From positions 2,914,001 through 2,978,000 of the forward strand of contig NZ_CP040330.1 in assembly GCF_005576615.1 (NCBI RefSeq): a DNA stretch of 64,000 nucleotides, in the 5' to 3' direction. Each line of letters opens with the position of its first letter. Position 1 is the first letter of the stretch. Source of the DNA: Natrinema versiforme. GTDB taxonomy: Archaea > Halobacteriota > Halobacteria > Halobacteriales > Natrialbaceae. Below are positions 35,609 through 44,154 of this stretch, piece by piece. A program made the position numbers and the translations under genes. The notes below the pieces were generated by a model. The model made no database searches, had not been told where the DNA came from, and was given only the letters and a program-made list of their open reading frames with translations.

Positions 35609-35793
35609 AGTGCAGAGTAGTCGTGAACGATCGTAACCGTTTCTCCGCCTCACAGCACGGGAGACGGGTACACGCCGACTGACTGGGAGCAGCAGGGAGA
35701 GACAGCTCAACCAGATCGACAGTAAACACGTCCACGCAATCAACACGGACACAAAAAACGTGTCTCCGCCGCGACCCCGTCGGCAGCCGCTCT

Positions 35794-36630
35794 CTAGGCG
35801 TTCTCTTCGTCCTGTAGCTCCGCGAGTTCGGCCTCGACATCCTCCTGATCGTCGCCCTCGAGTTCCGTGAGTTCCTCCTCATCGACCTCGCTCGCGGCGT
35901 CCGCCCCGGCCTCGGATTCCGTCTCCGTCTCGGCCCCGCCGACATCGGACTTGAGCGTCTCGAGTTCGGCCTCGACGCCGCTGTCGGTCTCTAACTGCTC
36001 GAGTTCGCGGTCGATGTTGTCCTTATCCGAAAGAACGTCGTCGAACGCGCCCGACTCGTGGAGTTCGTCCATCGCGGCGGCGCGAGCCTCCATGTCCTCG
36101 GTCTGTTCCTCGGCGCGCTCGATGGCGCGGCCGACATCCTCGAACTCCTCGCCGGTGGCCGTCATGGCCTCCGAAACCGTGGAACTGGCTTTGGCAGCCT
36201 CGTGGCGGGCCTTCATCGTCTCCTTCTTGGTGCGGAACTCCTCGATGCGGCTCTGGAGTTCGTTCTTCTGTTCGATCAGCCGATCCTGCTGGCCCTGCAG
36301 GTCCGAGATCTGGCGCTCGAGGTCCTCGATCTGGTTCATCTTCGTCTTCTTCTTCTCGAGGGCGCGTCGCGCCAGATCCTCGCGGCCCTGCTGAACCGCG
36401 GTTCGGGCCTGATCGTTGTGTTTCTCGACGTTGTCCTCGAGGCGGCGTTTCTGCATCTCGAGGCGCTTTTTCTGCGTCGTGAGGTCGGCGATGCCGCGTT
36501 TGACCTGCTGGAGCTGGTCTCGCATCTGCTCGTAGGAGTAGTCCAGCGTCTCGGTCGGATCCTCGGCCCGGTTGAGCACCGAGTTGAGCTTCGACCGGAT
36601 GACGTAGGAAGTCCGAGAGAGGATGCCCAT
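35794..36630 (-). CDS. pspA: PspA/IM30 (Vipp1) family membrane-stress protein
   Basis: This 278-residue protein is almost entirely coiled coil: an amphipathic N-terminal helix (MGILSRTSYVIRSKLNSVLN), then the PspA opening RAEDPTETLDYSYEQMRDQL, and long charged helices to about residue 215. An acidic Glu/Asp/Ala tail follows. PspA proteins are ESCRT-III-like and bind membranes, keeping the proton barrier under stress. No other Psp genes are adjacent. Confidence 0.93.
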   Translation of the reverse strand: MGILSRTSYVIRSKLNSVLNRAEDPTETLDYSYEQMRDQLQQVKRGIADLTTQKKRLEMQKRRLEDNVEKHNDQARTAVQQGREDLARRALEKKKTKMNQIEDLERQISDLQGQQDRLIEQKNELQSRIEEFRTKKETMKARHEAAKASSTVSEAMTATGEEFEDVGRAIERAEEQTEDMEARAAAMDELHESGAFDDVLSDKDNIDRELEQLETDSGVEAELETLKSDVGGAETETESEAGADAASEVDEEELTELEGDDQEDVEAELAELQDEENA

Positions 36631-36787
36631 ACTCGCAACGTATTGCTCCCCGGCCTTAAAAATGTCACCTCAGAAATATCCACTGTGAGACGACGTTCTG
36701 TGGAGTCCCCCGGCCGGTGTCGGCCGAGCCGCGACTAGCGCTCGAGGGCGACGGGGATTGATTACCGCCGCTTCGTAACAGGGCCCC

Positions 36788-37411
36788 ATGAGCGATGTTC
36801 TGGTCCCCGGGAGCCGCGACGTTCGCGGGACGCTCGAGGAACCGGCCGGCGAGACCGATGCGATCGTCGTCGCGTGTCCGCCCCATCCCCAGCAGGGCGG
36901 CTCGCGAAGCGATCCCCGCCTCGTCGCGGTCTCGAAAGCACTTTGCGAGGCAGGTATCGCCTGTCTCCGCTTCGATTACGGCCCGTGGGACGATGGCGAC
37001 GGCGAGCGAGCGGACGTTCGCAACGCCGTTCGGTGGGCCCGCGACGAGGACGACCTCCCCGTCGGCGTCTTCGGCTACAGTTTCGGCGCGTCGCTGGCCC
37101 TGCTCGCGGCTGCCGATGTCGATCCCGCTCCCGACGCCGTCGCCGTTCTCGCCCCCGCAGCGCGGCTCGCGGACGACCTCGACGCGGCCGCGGCGCTCAG
37201 GTCTCTCTCGAGTGAGACGCCCGTCCGCGTTCTCTACGGGGAACGGGACACGACCGTCGACTGGGAGCCGGTGGTCGAACGCGCTCGCGAGCGCGGCGAC
37301 GAGGTCACCGCGCTGCCGGCAGACCACTTCTTCCTCGGGAAACGCGAGGCCATCGCCGAGGCGGCCGCGGGGTTCTTCGAGGGCGAACTGCTCGAGTCGG
37401 GGTCACAGTAG
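36788..37411 (+). CDS. Alpha/beta hydrolase (dienelactone-hydrolase-like)
   Basis: This 207-residue hydrolase has the nucleophile elbow GVFGYSFGASLALLAAA (Ser near residue 99), a conserved early segment VVACPPHPQQGGSRSDPRLV, an acid region RVLYGERDTTVDW, and the catalytic histidine in LPADHFFLGK. It matches the small archaeal and bacterial alpha/beta hydrolases with the PPHP motif. The substrate is unknown. Confidence 0.88.
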   Translation: MSDVLVPGSRDVRGTLEEPAGETDAIVVACPPHPQQGGSRSDPRLVAVSKALCEAGIACLRFDYGPWDDGDGERADVRNAVRWARDEDDLPVGVFGYSFGASLALLAAADVDPAPDAVAVLAPAARLADDLDAAAALRSLSSETPVRVLYGERDTTVDWEPVVERARERGDEVTALPADHFFLGKREAIAEAAAGFFEGELLESGSQ

Positions 37412-37593
37412 CTCGAGACGGCCGAACAACTCGAAGCGGAACGGAGGGTCGCTGCGAATCGATCGACAACGGGGGCGCGCTGCGCGCCGGGCGTTCGATA
37501 TTCTTGCAGCGCCGTTATTTCCGCGGCGGCGCTAGGGTCGAGTATGCTGAACCGGTCTCTCGAGGAGTCCCATCGGGCCGCTCACAGCGACCG

Positions 37594-38502
37594 ATGACTG
37601 ACGACACGGATGCCCAGTCGATCGTCCGCGCCGAATCGTGGACGGAGCTACAGGACCTGGTCACCGCGGAGATGTGGATGCCCGACATCTCCCGGCACCG
37701 CTCGCCGTACGTCTTCCGGGGAGTCCCTCACGTCGATCACACCCTCGAGACATCGATCAACCGCTTCGTCGGCGAGTCCGGAAAGTGGAACTTCGAGCCG
37801 CTCTTGCTCCGGAATTTCGCCCAGTACGCGGCCGACGAGATCGACGAGTCGCAGTCGATCTGGCACCTGCTCTCGATCGCCCAACACTACGGGCTGCCGA
37901 CGCGGCTGCTCGACTGGTCGTTCTCGCCACTCGTCGCGGCCTACTTCGCGACGCGAACCGGTGACACCGACCACGACGGGGCGATCTGGGCCGTCGACTA
38001 CCGGCAGCTACACGCCGACCTGCCCGACTCCTACCAGTCGGTCCTCGAGATGACGGAGACCCACATGCTCGACACGCATCTCCTCTCGAACGTGACACTG
38101 GACGACGAACCGCGCGAGTCCGGCCCCGACGACGCTGGATCCGGCCTGACTCGAACCCTCGACGACGTCACCCGCATCGACGAACTCTGGCAGGAGTTGT
38201 GGGCACCCGACGAGGGCTCCGAAGACGAATACGTCGTCTTCTTCCGGCCGCCGGCGATCGACGACCGGATCGCCAACCAGTCGGCCGTCTTCTCGTTCCA
38301 GTCCGATCCGCGGCTGCTCCTCGATCAGTGGCTCGCGGACCACCCCGATTGCTACCGGAAGATCGTCATCCCGGGCGAGCGCAAACTCGAGTTCCGCGAC
38401 AAACTGGATCAGATGAACGTCAACCACCGAACCCTGTTCCCCGACCTCGAGGGGCTGGCGACGTGGTTGAAGCAGTACTATCAGCCCCAGTCCGGGGAGT
38501 GA
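37594..38502 (+). CDS. FRG-domain protein
   Basis: This 302-residue soluble protein has the FRG domain signatures: YVFRGVPHVDHTLETSINRF at about residues 38-57 and LLSIAQHYGLPTRLLDWSFS followed by PLVAAYFATR near 94-123. The middle contains YVVFFRPPAIDDRIANQSAV and SFQSDP, and the end IVIPGERKLEFRDKLD. FRG proteins occur in phage-defence and toxin contexts, but no partner gene is adjacent. The ATG at 37594 follows a frame that is open but unrelated further upstream. Confidence 0.85.
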   Translation: MTDDTDAQSIVRAESWTELQDLVTAEMWMPDISRHRSPYVFRGVPHVDHTLETSINRFVGESGKWNFEPLLLRNFAQYAADEIDESQSIWHLLSIAQHYGLPTRLLDWSFSPLVAAYFATRTGDTDHDGAIWAVDYRQLHADLPDSYQSVLEMTETHMLDTHLLSNVTLDDEPRESGPDDAGSGLTRTLDDVTRIDELWQELWAPDEGSEDEYVVFFRPPAIDDRIANQSAVFSFQSDPRLLLDQWLADHPDCYRKIVIPGERKLEFRDKLDQMNVNHRTLFPDLEGLATWLKQYYQPQSGE

Positions 38503-38720
38503 CGGGCGGTTTCGATCGACTCCCCCGAACGACGTCCCCGTCGATGTCGTCTGTCGACAGTACGACCGTTCTCCCGACCGCAACCGAGACGATACGTTCC
38601 GCTTTCCGACTGATCGCCGACTGCATTCTCGGTACGACTACTCTATTCGGGTATTCCCAATAGTTGCAACAGTTTACAGTCCGTATTACTACCGGATTTT
38701 CCACCGAACGACCGGTCGCG

Positions 38721-39683
38721 ATGAAACGACGTTCGAACGCAGTCGTAACCGCGACAGTCGCAGCGATTCTCGCACTGAGCATGATCGTCGGCGTCGGGGC
38801 CGCAGCACCCGGCCACGGTCCGTCCGTGACCGATACGACGGACACTGAGACCGTGGCTTCAGGGCCAGAGACCGTCACGCAATCGGAGAGCGTGACGACG
38901 GTAAGTACGGATACCGAGATTGACACCGAGAGCGTCGATACGGGCGCGTCCGGAGACGACGCCCTCGAGTCGGTGCCGACCGATCTCCGGTCGGGTCCGG
39001 ACGCGGACCTGCCCGGTTCGACGTTCCTCGAGGACCTGTTCGACGACCTCGGAGAGAGCGGCGATTCCGTCAGTGACAGTGACGATTCCGACGGCGACGA
39101 GTCTGCCGACGATACCGGCGCGGACGACGACACTGGAACGGACGACGCGGAGACGCCTGACGAAACGACCGAAACCGGTGATGGCGAATCCGACGAGAGC
39201 GCCGACGGCGAAACGACCGATGATAGCCTCGACAGGAGTCAGGTCGAACGAGACGTTCACGAAGCGGTAAACGAGGAACGGACGGCCCGCGGCCTTGAGC
39301 CGCTCTCGTTCGACACCGAACTCCGCGACATCGCTCGCGGCCACAGCGAGGACATGGCCGAGCGCGGCTACTTCTCGCACGTCGACCCCGAGGGGAACGA
39401 TTTCGCCGACAGGTACGACGCGGCGGGCTACGAGTGCAGCGCGAACGGGTACACCGGGGGTGAGAACATCGCCCAGACGTGGTACGACACGCGAGTCGCG
39501 ACGGGCGACGGCGAGATCGTCCGGTACGAGAACGAGCGCGAACTCGCCGACGGAATCGTCACCCAGTGGATGAACTCGCCGGACCACCGCGAAAACATCC
39601 TCGCGTCCCAGTGGGAGAACGAGGGTATCGGCGTCTACGTCACTGACGACGGCCGGGTGTACGTCACGCAGAACTTCTGTTGA
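38721..39683 (+). CDS. Secreted CAP (SCP/PR1) domain protein
   Basis: This 320-residue protein has a Sec signal peptide (AVVTATVAAILALSMIVGVG then AAAP). It continues with a Thr/Asp-rich low-complexity linker to about residue 185 and a CAP domain: VNEERTARGLEPLSFDTELR, RGHSEDMAERGYFSHVDPEG, GGENIAQTWYDT, VTQWMNSPDHRENIL and VYVTQNFC. The histidine and glutamate residues of the CAP cavity (HSED, H of FSHVD, GENI) are present. It has no membrane anchor, so it is probably released or wall-associated. The upstream TTG at 38664 is an unlikely start. Confidence 0.9.
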   Translation: MKRRSNAVVTATVAAILALSMIVGVGAAAPGHGPSVTDTTDTETVASGPETVTQSESVTTVSTDTEIDTESVDTGASGDDALESVPTDLRSGPDADLPGSTFLEDLFDDLGESGDSVSDSDDSDGDESADDTGADDDTGTDDAETPDETTETGDGESDESADGETTDDSLDRSQVERDVHEAVNEERTARGLEPLSFDTELRDIARGHSEDMAERGYFSHVDPEGNDFADRYDAAGYECSANGYTGGENIAQTWYDTRVATGDGEIVRYENERELADGIVTQWMNSPDHRENILASQWENEGIGVYVTDDGRVYVTQNFC

Positions 39684-39720
39684 GTACCGCCGGCGGGCGC
39701 GACTTCCCGTCAGCCGGTCC

Positions 39721-39728
39721 GTTTTTTC
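39721..39728 (+). terminator. T-tract terminator after the CAP gene
   Basis: A run of six T (39722-39727) lies about 40 bases after the CAP stop, in a convergent gap. T runs of this kind end archaeal transcripts. It touches the last codon of the convergent HerA gene. Confidence 0.5.
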
Positions 39729-41631
39729 AGTCCCGGCCGTGCCGGGTGAGACACTTCGGCAGCCCGATCAGTTCGACCGGCTCCGAGTTATCGGGCGAGT
39801 AGACCACCATCTGGCCCTTCTCCATGTAGGGGACCTTGGACTCGAGGTTACTGGGAATGTTCACGCTCTTGATGGCGTCCTCGTCGCCGAGGTTGAGCAC
39901 GACGGTGGTGTTGATCTGTTTGAAGACGGCGTCGTGGATGTCCTGTGGGTCCTGCGTGATCAGGAAGAGGCCGAGCCGCTCTTTCCGGCCCTGTTTGGCG
40001 GCTTCGGTGAACTTGTTGATGACCTTCCCCGCCTGCACGGAGTCGGCGTCGGTCAGGAAGTTGTGGGCCTCGTCCATCCCGAGCACGAGCGGAGTCTCCT
40101 TGATCCGGTCGTAGGCCGGGTCGTTCGAGAGTTTCTGGTCGATAACGAGCGAGGAGACCGCGAGGACGATGGCCTCGGTCGCCCGGCTATCGTTGATGTG
40201 GTAGGTCGGGACCACGGTCAGCCCGCCGGGGCGGACGAACTCGTGGACGAGGTCGGTGATCGGGCGTGCGTCCTGATCGAAGACGTGGCCGAAGCCGAGC
40301 ACGCGCCGCCGGACCGCGTCGAAAGTCGCCTCGTGGACCCGCCCGGACTCGTCGAGTTCCTCGCGCAACGCGGGGTCGTCGAGGAACGTCGTGAACTCCT
40401 CGTAGGTGCCGCCGTCGCCGTACTGCTTTCGGAACCGCGGCAGGAGCACGCTGACCAGCGCGCCGTACTGGTTGTCGTTCAGCCCGCTGCCCGCGACCAG
40501 CCACGGGTTGTCGTAGACCATCGAGAACGGAATCGTGAACTCGACCTGCTCCGCGCGGTGGTGGCCCGCGGCGTACGACGCCGAGCCGACCTTCGGAATG
40601 AAGGCGGTCGTATCGTCGTGGCCGCCGTAGGCGATCCCCTCGCGCTCGAGGCGGCGCGCGAACTCGTCGTCCAGATCAGGGTTGTCGTCGTGCATCTGGG
40701 CGTACTCGTCTTGGGGATCGAACTGGATGACGGCGGGGCGGACCTCGCGGCCGTCGTCCATCGGATACGTCCGCTCCTCGTCGAGGTATTGCCGCAGGAT
40801 GTTCTTCGCGCCGTGGGTCTTCCCCGACCCCGTCCCGCCGGCGATCAGGGAGTGGCGGAAGACGAGCGGATCGCCCGCGTCGTAGTCGTCTTTCAGCCGG
40901 TAATCGATCGTCGGCGGGGTGGCCGCCGTCCGCACCTTCTCGCCGCCGACCGAGAGGTGGCCGAGGAAGACGCCGTCTTCCGGCATCTTCAGCCCGGTCT
41001 TGATCTCCTCGGTGTCGTCGGCCTGCCGGATCACCGTCTGGGGTTTCGGCACGCGGTCGGTCATCCGCCGTTTCAGTTCGCCGTCGTCTCGCGGGCTCTG
41101 CCCGCTCGAGTCGTCCGCGGAGCGTGGCTCCGCGCGGTCCTCGTAGAGGATGGCAACTGGCTCGAGCTCGGCGACGAACTTGTAATCGGACTCGTCGATC
41201 TCGTCGGTCCGCATCGCCCGCCGCGCGTGGATCTCCGTCGCGTCGTCGGCGTGGTACTGCTGGGCGTACTCGAGTCCCGTAATGCGACAAAAGAGCGTCT
41301 CGCCGTCGGGGTAGGGCGCGAGCAGGTAGCTCCCGATGCGGATCGAGGAGCGGTTGTCGCGGGTGACGTAGGCCCGGAGCGCGGTGTCGTCCCCGTCTTC
41401 GGCGACGCGCAGGCCCTGCGAGACGCAGATCGTCCCGATACCGACGTCATCGCCGCTGGGTTCGACGGGCGTCGGTTCGAATTCGTCGGTTTGCTCACTC
41501 GTCGTCGAACTCGCGCTCGCCGCCTGTTCGGTGCCCGAAGACGGCGGCGACGAGCCCGCTGTGTCGGCGTCAGCGCCGTCTCCGGTATCGGCGTCGGCGT
41601 CGAATTCGCCGAAGTCTCCCAGATCGGTCAT
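39727..41631 (-). CDS. herA: HerA-like DNA translocase / DUF87 ATPase
   Basis: This 634-residue ATPase of the HerA/FtsK superfamily has an acidic N-terminal head of about 60 residues. A HAS-barrel-like region follows (GTICVSQGLRVAEDGDDTAL to about 150), then Walker A at GGTGSGKTHGAKNIL (near residue 280) and Walker B ETPLVLGMDEAHNFLTDADS (near 520). The C-terminal arginine-finger zone reads EAAKQGRKERLGLFLITQDP. HerA works with NurA in end resection, and a NurA gene lies on the same strand at 44155-45432. Other HerA-like ATPases exist, so the symbol is provisional. Confidence 0.85.
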   Translation of the reverse strand: MTDLGDFGEFDADADTGDGADADTAGSSPPSSGTEQAASASSTTSEQTDEFEPTPVEPSGDDVGIGTICVSQGLRVAEDGDDTALRAYVTRDNRSSIRIGSYLLAPYPDGETLFCRITGLEYAQQYHADDATEIHARRAMRTDEIDESDYKFVAELEPVAILYEDRAEPRSADDSSGQSPRDDGELKRRMTDRVPKPQTVIRQADDTEEIKTGLKMPEDGVFLGHLSVGGEKVRTAATPPTIDYRLKDDYDAGDPLVFRHSLIAGGTGSGKTHGAKNILRQYLDEERTYPMDDGREVRPAVIQFDPQDEYAQMHDDNPDLDDEFARRLEREGIAYGGHDDTTAFIPKVGSASYAAGHHRAEQVEFTIPFSMVYDNPWLVAGSGLNDNQYGALVSVLLPRFRKQYGDGGTYEEFTTFLDDPALREELDESGRVHEATFDAVRRRVLGFGHVFDQDARPITDLVHEFVRPGGLTVVPTYHINDSRATEAIVLAVSSLVIDQKLSNDPAYDRIKETPLVLGMDEAHNFLTDADSVQAGKVINKFTEAAKQGRKERLGLFLITQDPQDIHDAVFKQINTTVVLNLGDEDAIKSVNIPSNLESKVPYMEKGQMVVYSPDNSEPVELIGLPKCLTRHGRD

Positions 41632-41690
41632 ATCACCTCAATCCGGCCCGTTCCTCAAACACGTTTCCCTCCACCTGTCGGGACTGTTTA

Positions 41691-42476
41691 TTAGCGGCGG
41701 CCATCACGACCGGCCGAAAGGCAGTAGACCGCGAGCGCGACGGCCACGAGAGCGATCTCGAGCGTAAATCCGGAGACCGGCTCGCCACCGTCGGTTTCGG
41801 CCGCGTCGTCCCCGCTCGAGGCCGCGGGCTCGCGGTCGATCTCGTCGGGATCGGGGTGGTCGAACGCCTCGAGCGACTCGTCGCCGCCGTCGATCGCGAC
41901 CGTCACGGGCTCGTCGACGACGGCGGACGGGTAGTCGCCGGTGAGTTCGATGTCGCTCTCGTCGAACGAGATCGGCGTCGTCCCGGCCGGTGCGTCATCG
42001 GCGACGCGGACGGTCAGCGTCGCGATCGTTCCCGTTCCGGTCGTTCCGCCGGCGGCAGGCTCGCGGCGCTGCTCGAGGATCGTCGTTCCCCGCTCGCGAG
42101 CGTCCGTTTCCGTCGCGCGGATTTCGGTCCCGTCGCCCTCGAGCCACGGCCCGCGCTCGATATCGGTGATCTCGAGGTAGTCGGGGTGATACTGGGCGAT
42201 CAGTGCCACGGCGGCGACGCCCTCGTCGCCGTGACCGCCCTGACTCCGGAGGGAGACATCGATCTCGATCGTCTCGCCGGGCGCGGCCTCGACCTGTGTC
42301 TGCTCGGGCGAGAGGATCGCGACCTGATCGATCGCGGCGGCCGGCCCCGCGACGATCGGGATCGTCAGCGAGAGGGCGAGGACGACGGCAATCAGGCAGG
42401 CGACGACGCGGTCGCTATCGGGTCCTATGCCGTCGGTCCGACGGTCGCCGTCACGCGCGGCGTCAGTTCGCGACAC
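41691..42476 (-). CDS. Cohesin-domain surface protein with SGF variant C-terminal sorting tail
   Basis: This is a protein of about 261 residues with a signal peptide (RVVACLIAVVLALSLTIPIV then AGPAAA). A cohesin-like beta domain follows at about residues 55-200 (VEAAPGETIEIDVSLRSQGG, YHPDYLEITDIERGPWL, GTIATLTVRVADDAPAGTTP). An acidic linker precedes the tail VSGFTLEIALVAVALAVYCL with basic residues GRDGRR. The tail has the PGF-CTERM layout but Ser-Gly-Phe instead of Pro-Gly-Phe. The GTG at 42476 is the preferred start; a TTG at 42578 is possible and no ATG is available. Confidence 0.8.
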   Translation of the reverse strand: MSRTDAARDGDRRTDGIGPDSDRVVACLIAVVLALSLTIPIVAGPAAAIDQVAILSPEQTQVEAAPGETIEIDVSLRSQGGHGDEGVAAVALIAQYHPDYLEITDIERGPWLEGDGTEIRATETDARERGTTILEQRREPAAGGTTGTGTIATLTVRVADDAPAGTTPISFDESDIELTGDYPSAVVDEPVTVAIDGGDESLEAFDHPDPDEIDREPAASSGDDAAETDGGEPVSGFTLEIALVAVALAVYCLSAGRDGRR

Positions 42477-42623
42477 GTCTGCCCGTAGGGACGGGAACGA
42501 ACTTACCGTTTGGTGATCCGGGTGAAAAGACGAACCGATGCGGACGCGGGCGATCGGACGAATCAGTGGGTCGGACAAACGAAACTCGGTCGAACGGGCG
42601 GTCGGCCGGACCCGAGGTGGCGA

Positions 42624-43250
42624 CTACTGGACGATCGAGACGACCTGCTCGTATCGCGTGACCCGCTGGGACTCGGCGTCGTAGCTGACGACGCCGAGGT
42701 CCGCCATCGCGGGCAGGTGGGAGTGGTGGAGCGCGATCTTCGCACGCTCGGTGTCGTCGAAGGGGCCGCTGTCGCGGGCGCTGAGCTCGGCGGCGAGGCA
42801 CTCGAGCGAGACCGGACTATCGCCCGCTTCGAGCAGCGAGAGGAGACGCATCCGAACCGGATCGACGAGCGTCTCGAGCAGGGTCTCGGCGTTCTCGCTG
42901 TCACAGAGATCGAGGAGGACGGAGAGATCCGCGGGATGTACCGGCGGTTCGTCGACGAGCGCGACGCCGTCGTCGTCCCAGTCGACGATATCGTACTCCT
43001 CGAGTCGCGGGAGGTGGTTGTGGACGAGAGTGATCCGAACTTCGTGACGCGCCCGTCCGTTCGAGGCGGTCGTCGACGTCCGGTCGATTAGTTCCGTCGT
43101 TAGCTCCGACAGCGAGAGTCGCGTCTGCCGACAGCCGAGGACTTCGAGCAGCCGAAGCCGGCGCGGATGGCGTAGAATCTCGTAACACTCTGTCGGAACG
43201 GTCGCGAGTGGGTCGGGCATGTCGCCGCCGAGGTGAGCGTCCGAACTCAT
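42624..43250 (-). CDS. Tandem DUF7344-type winged-helix protein
   Basis: This 208-residue protein has two copies of the same HTH unit. Copy one covers about residues 20-100 (YEILRHPRRLRLLEVLGCRQ, LVHNHLPRLEEYDIVDWDDD). Copy two covers about 110-205 (ETLLETLVDPVRMRLLSLLE, ALHHSHLPAMADLGVVSYDA). An internal duplication could let one chain bind DNA like a dimer. It is divergent from nothing close and lies upstream of the cohesin gene on the same strand. Confidence 0.82.
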   Translation of the reverse strand: MSSDAHLGGDMPDPLATVPTECYEILRHPRRLRLLEVLGCRQTRLSLSELTTELIDRTSTTASNGRARHEVRITLVHNHLPRLEEYDIVDWDDDGVALVDEPPVHPADLSVLLDLCDSENAETLLETLVDPVRMRLLSLLEAGDSPVSLECLAAELSARDSGPFDDTERAKIALHHSHLPAMADLGVVSYDAESQRVTRYEQVVSIVQ

Positions 43251-43690
43251 TACTCATTCCAACCCCTGCAATGGGGATAAGGTCGTTTCCAAAACGATTT
43301 GGGCCGAAAATTCTGCCATTACTCCCGTAACCTCATCGTAACCCAGTGAAGTCCCCGATGTCGGTGTATAGTGGTGATTCCGTCCGGAAATACGTCTATC
43401 AGGAGCCGTGACTGCCCTCTCGTCTCGAGTGATCACGTGCGCTGATCGTCAGCACTGCCGTCTCGTACTCCGTGATTACCGCCGCTGCAGTCGGCCGCTC
43501 GATGGCAATTCGGCTTCCACATCACCGCTGATTGCCGGTCGACCGGGCGATGAGCCGTCCGCGTGCCGAGATGAACGGAGCGGATTTCCGATCGGTCCCG
43601 GTCGGCCCCGGTCGGAACCGATCGGCCACTCCGTCGGACACATCAACCGATGCCACGACGTTTTTGCGTCCGCGAACCCTACGATAGCGT
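43251..43690. other. Intergenic stretch of 440 bases
   Basis: I see no supported gene here. The short frames on both strands are arginine- and serine-rich shadows. A TATA-like gtttttgcg at 43660-43668 lies 27 bases before the gene at 43691 and gives a leaderless start. Confidence 0.45.
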
Positions 43691-44023
43691 ATGCTTATGG
43701 TACGCGGTCGCGCGGGCGGGACGGAGCTCACCGGGACGCTGTACGAACGGGGTGAACGAGCTCCCACGTTCCGCGGTGCACCCGACGAAGACGCCGCGTA
43801 CGTCTGGGTCTGCGACGAGTTCTACGAAGTCGACAGCGGCGGCTCGACACAGCTCGTCGACGGCCGCGAGGTCAACCTCGCCTTCGAGTCACCCATGCCG
43901 CGGGGCTTCGACACCCGCGAACAGGCCCTCGAGGGTGCCAAGGAACACGTCCGGACGCAGTTCGCCCGGATCGGCGTCGACCCGGACGATGTCGAACTCG
44001 AGGTCGAAAAGAACGACGGCTAG
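43691..44023 (+). CDS. DUF7113-type conserved haloarchaeal protein
   Basis: This 110-residue soluble protein (MLMVRGRAGGTELTGTLYER, YVWVCDEFYEVDSGGSTQLV, FESPMPRGFDTREQALEGAK) is recognisable as a conserved haloarchaeal small protein. It has no membrane segment or known motif. The ATG matches the leaderless spacing. The family name is from memory and less certain than the gene. Confidence 0.75.
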   Translation: MLMVRGRAGGTELTGTLYERGERAPTFRGAPDEDAAYVWVCDEFYEVDSGGSTQLVDGREVNLAFESPMPRGFDTREQALEGAKEHVRTQFARIGVDPDDVELEVEKNDG

Positions 44024-44070
44024 TACGGACATGACACGCGAGACCGCCGTCTCGTACTCTGGAGATGGTT

Positions 44071-44091
44071 CGCGGAACCACTGGTTCCGCG
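44071..44091. repeat. Perfect hairpin with 3-base loop between convergent genes
   Basis: A 9-base stem (cgcggaacc/ggttccgcg) encloses the loop act. It lies between the stops of the DUF7113 gene and nurA. It has the same design as the hairpins at 57664-57894 and may act as a shared 3-prime boundary. Confidence 0.7.
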
Positions 44092-44154
44092 CTCGCGCTC
44101 CCGTTTGCGCTCCCTTCCCGCGGATCGAGAATAGCAGCGACACCTCCTGTCTGG

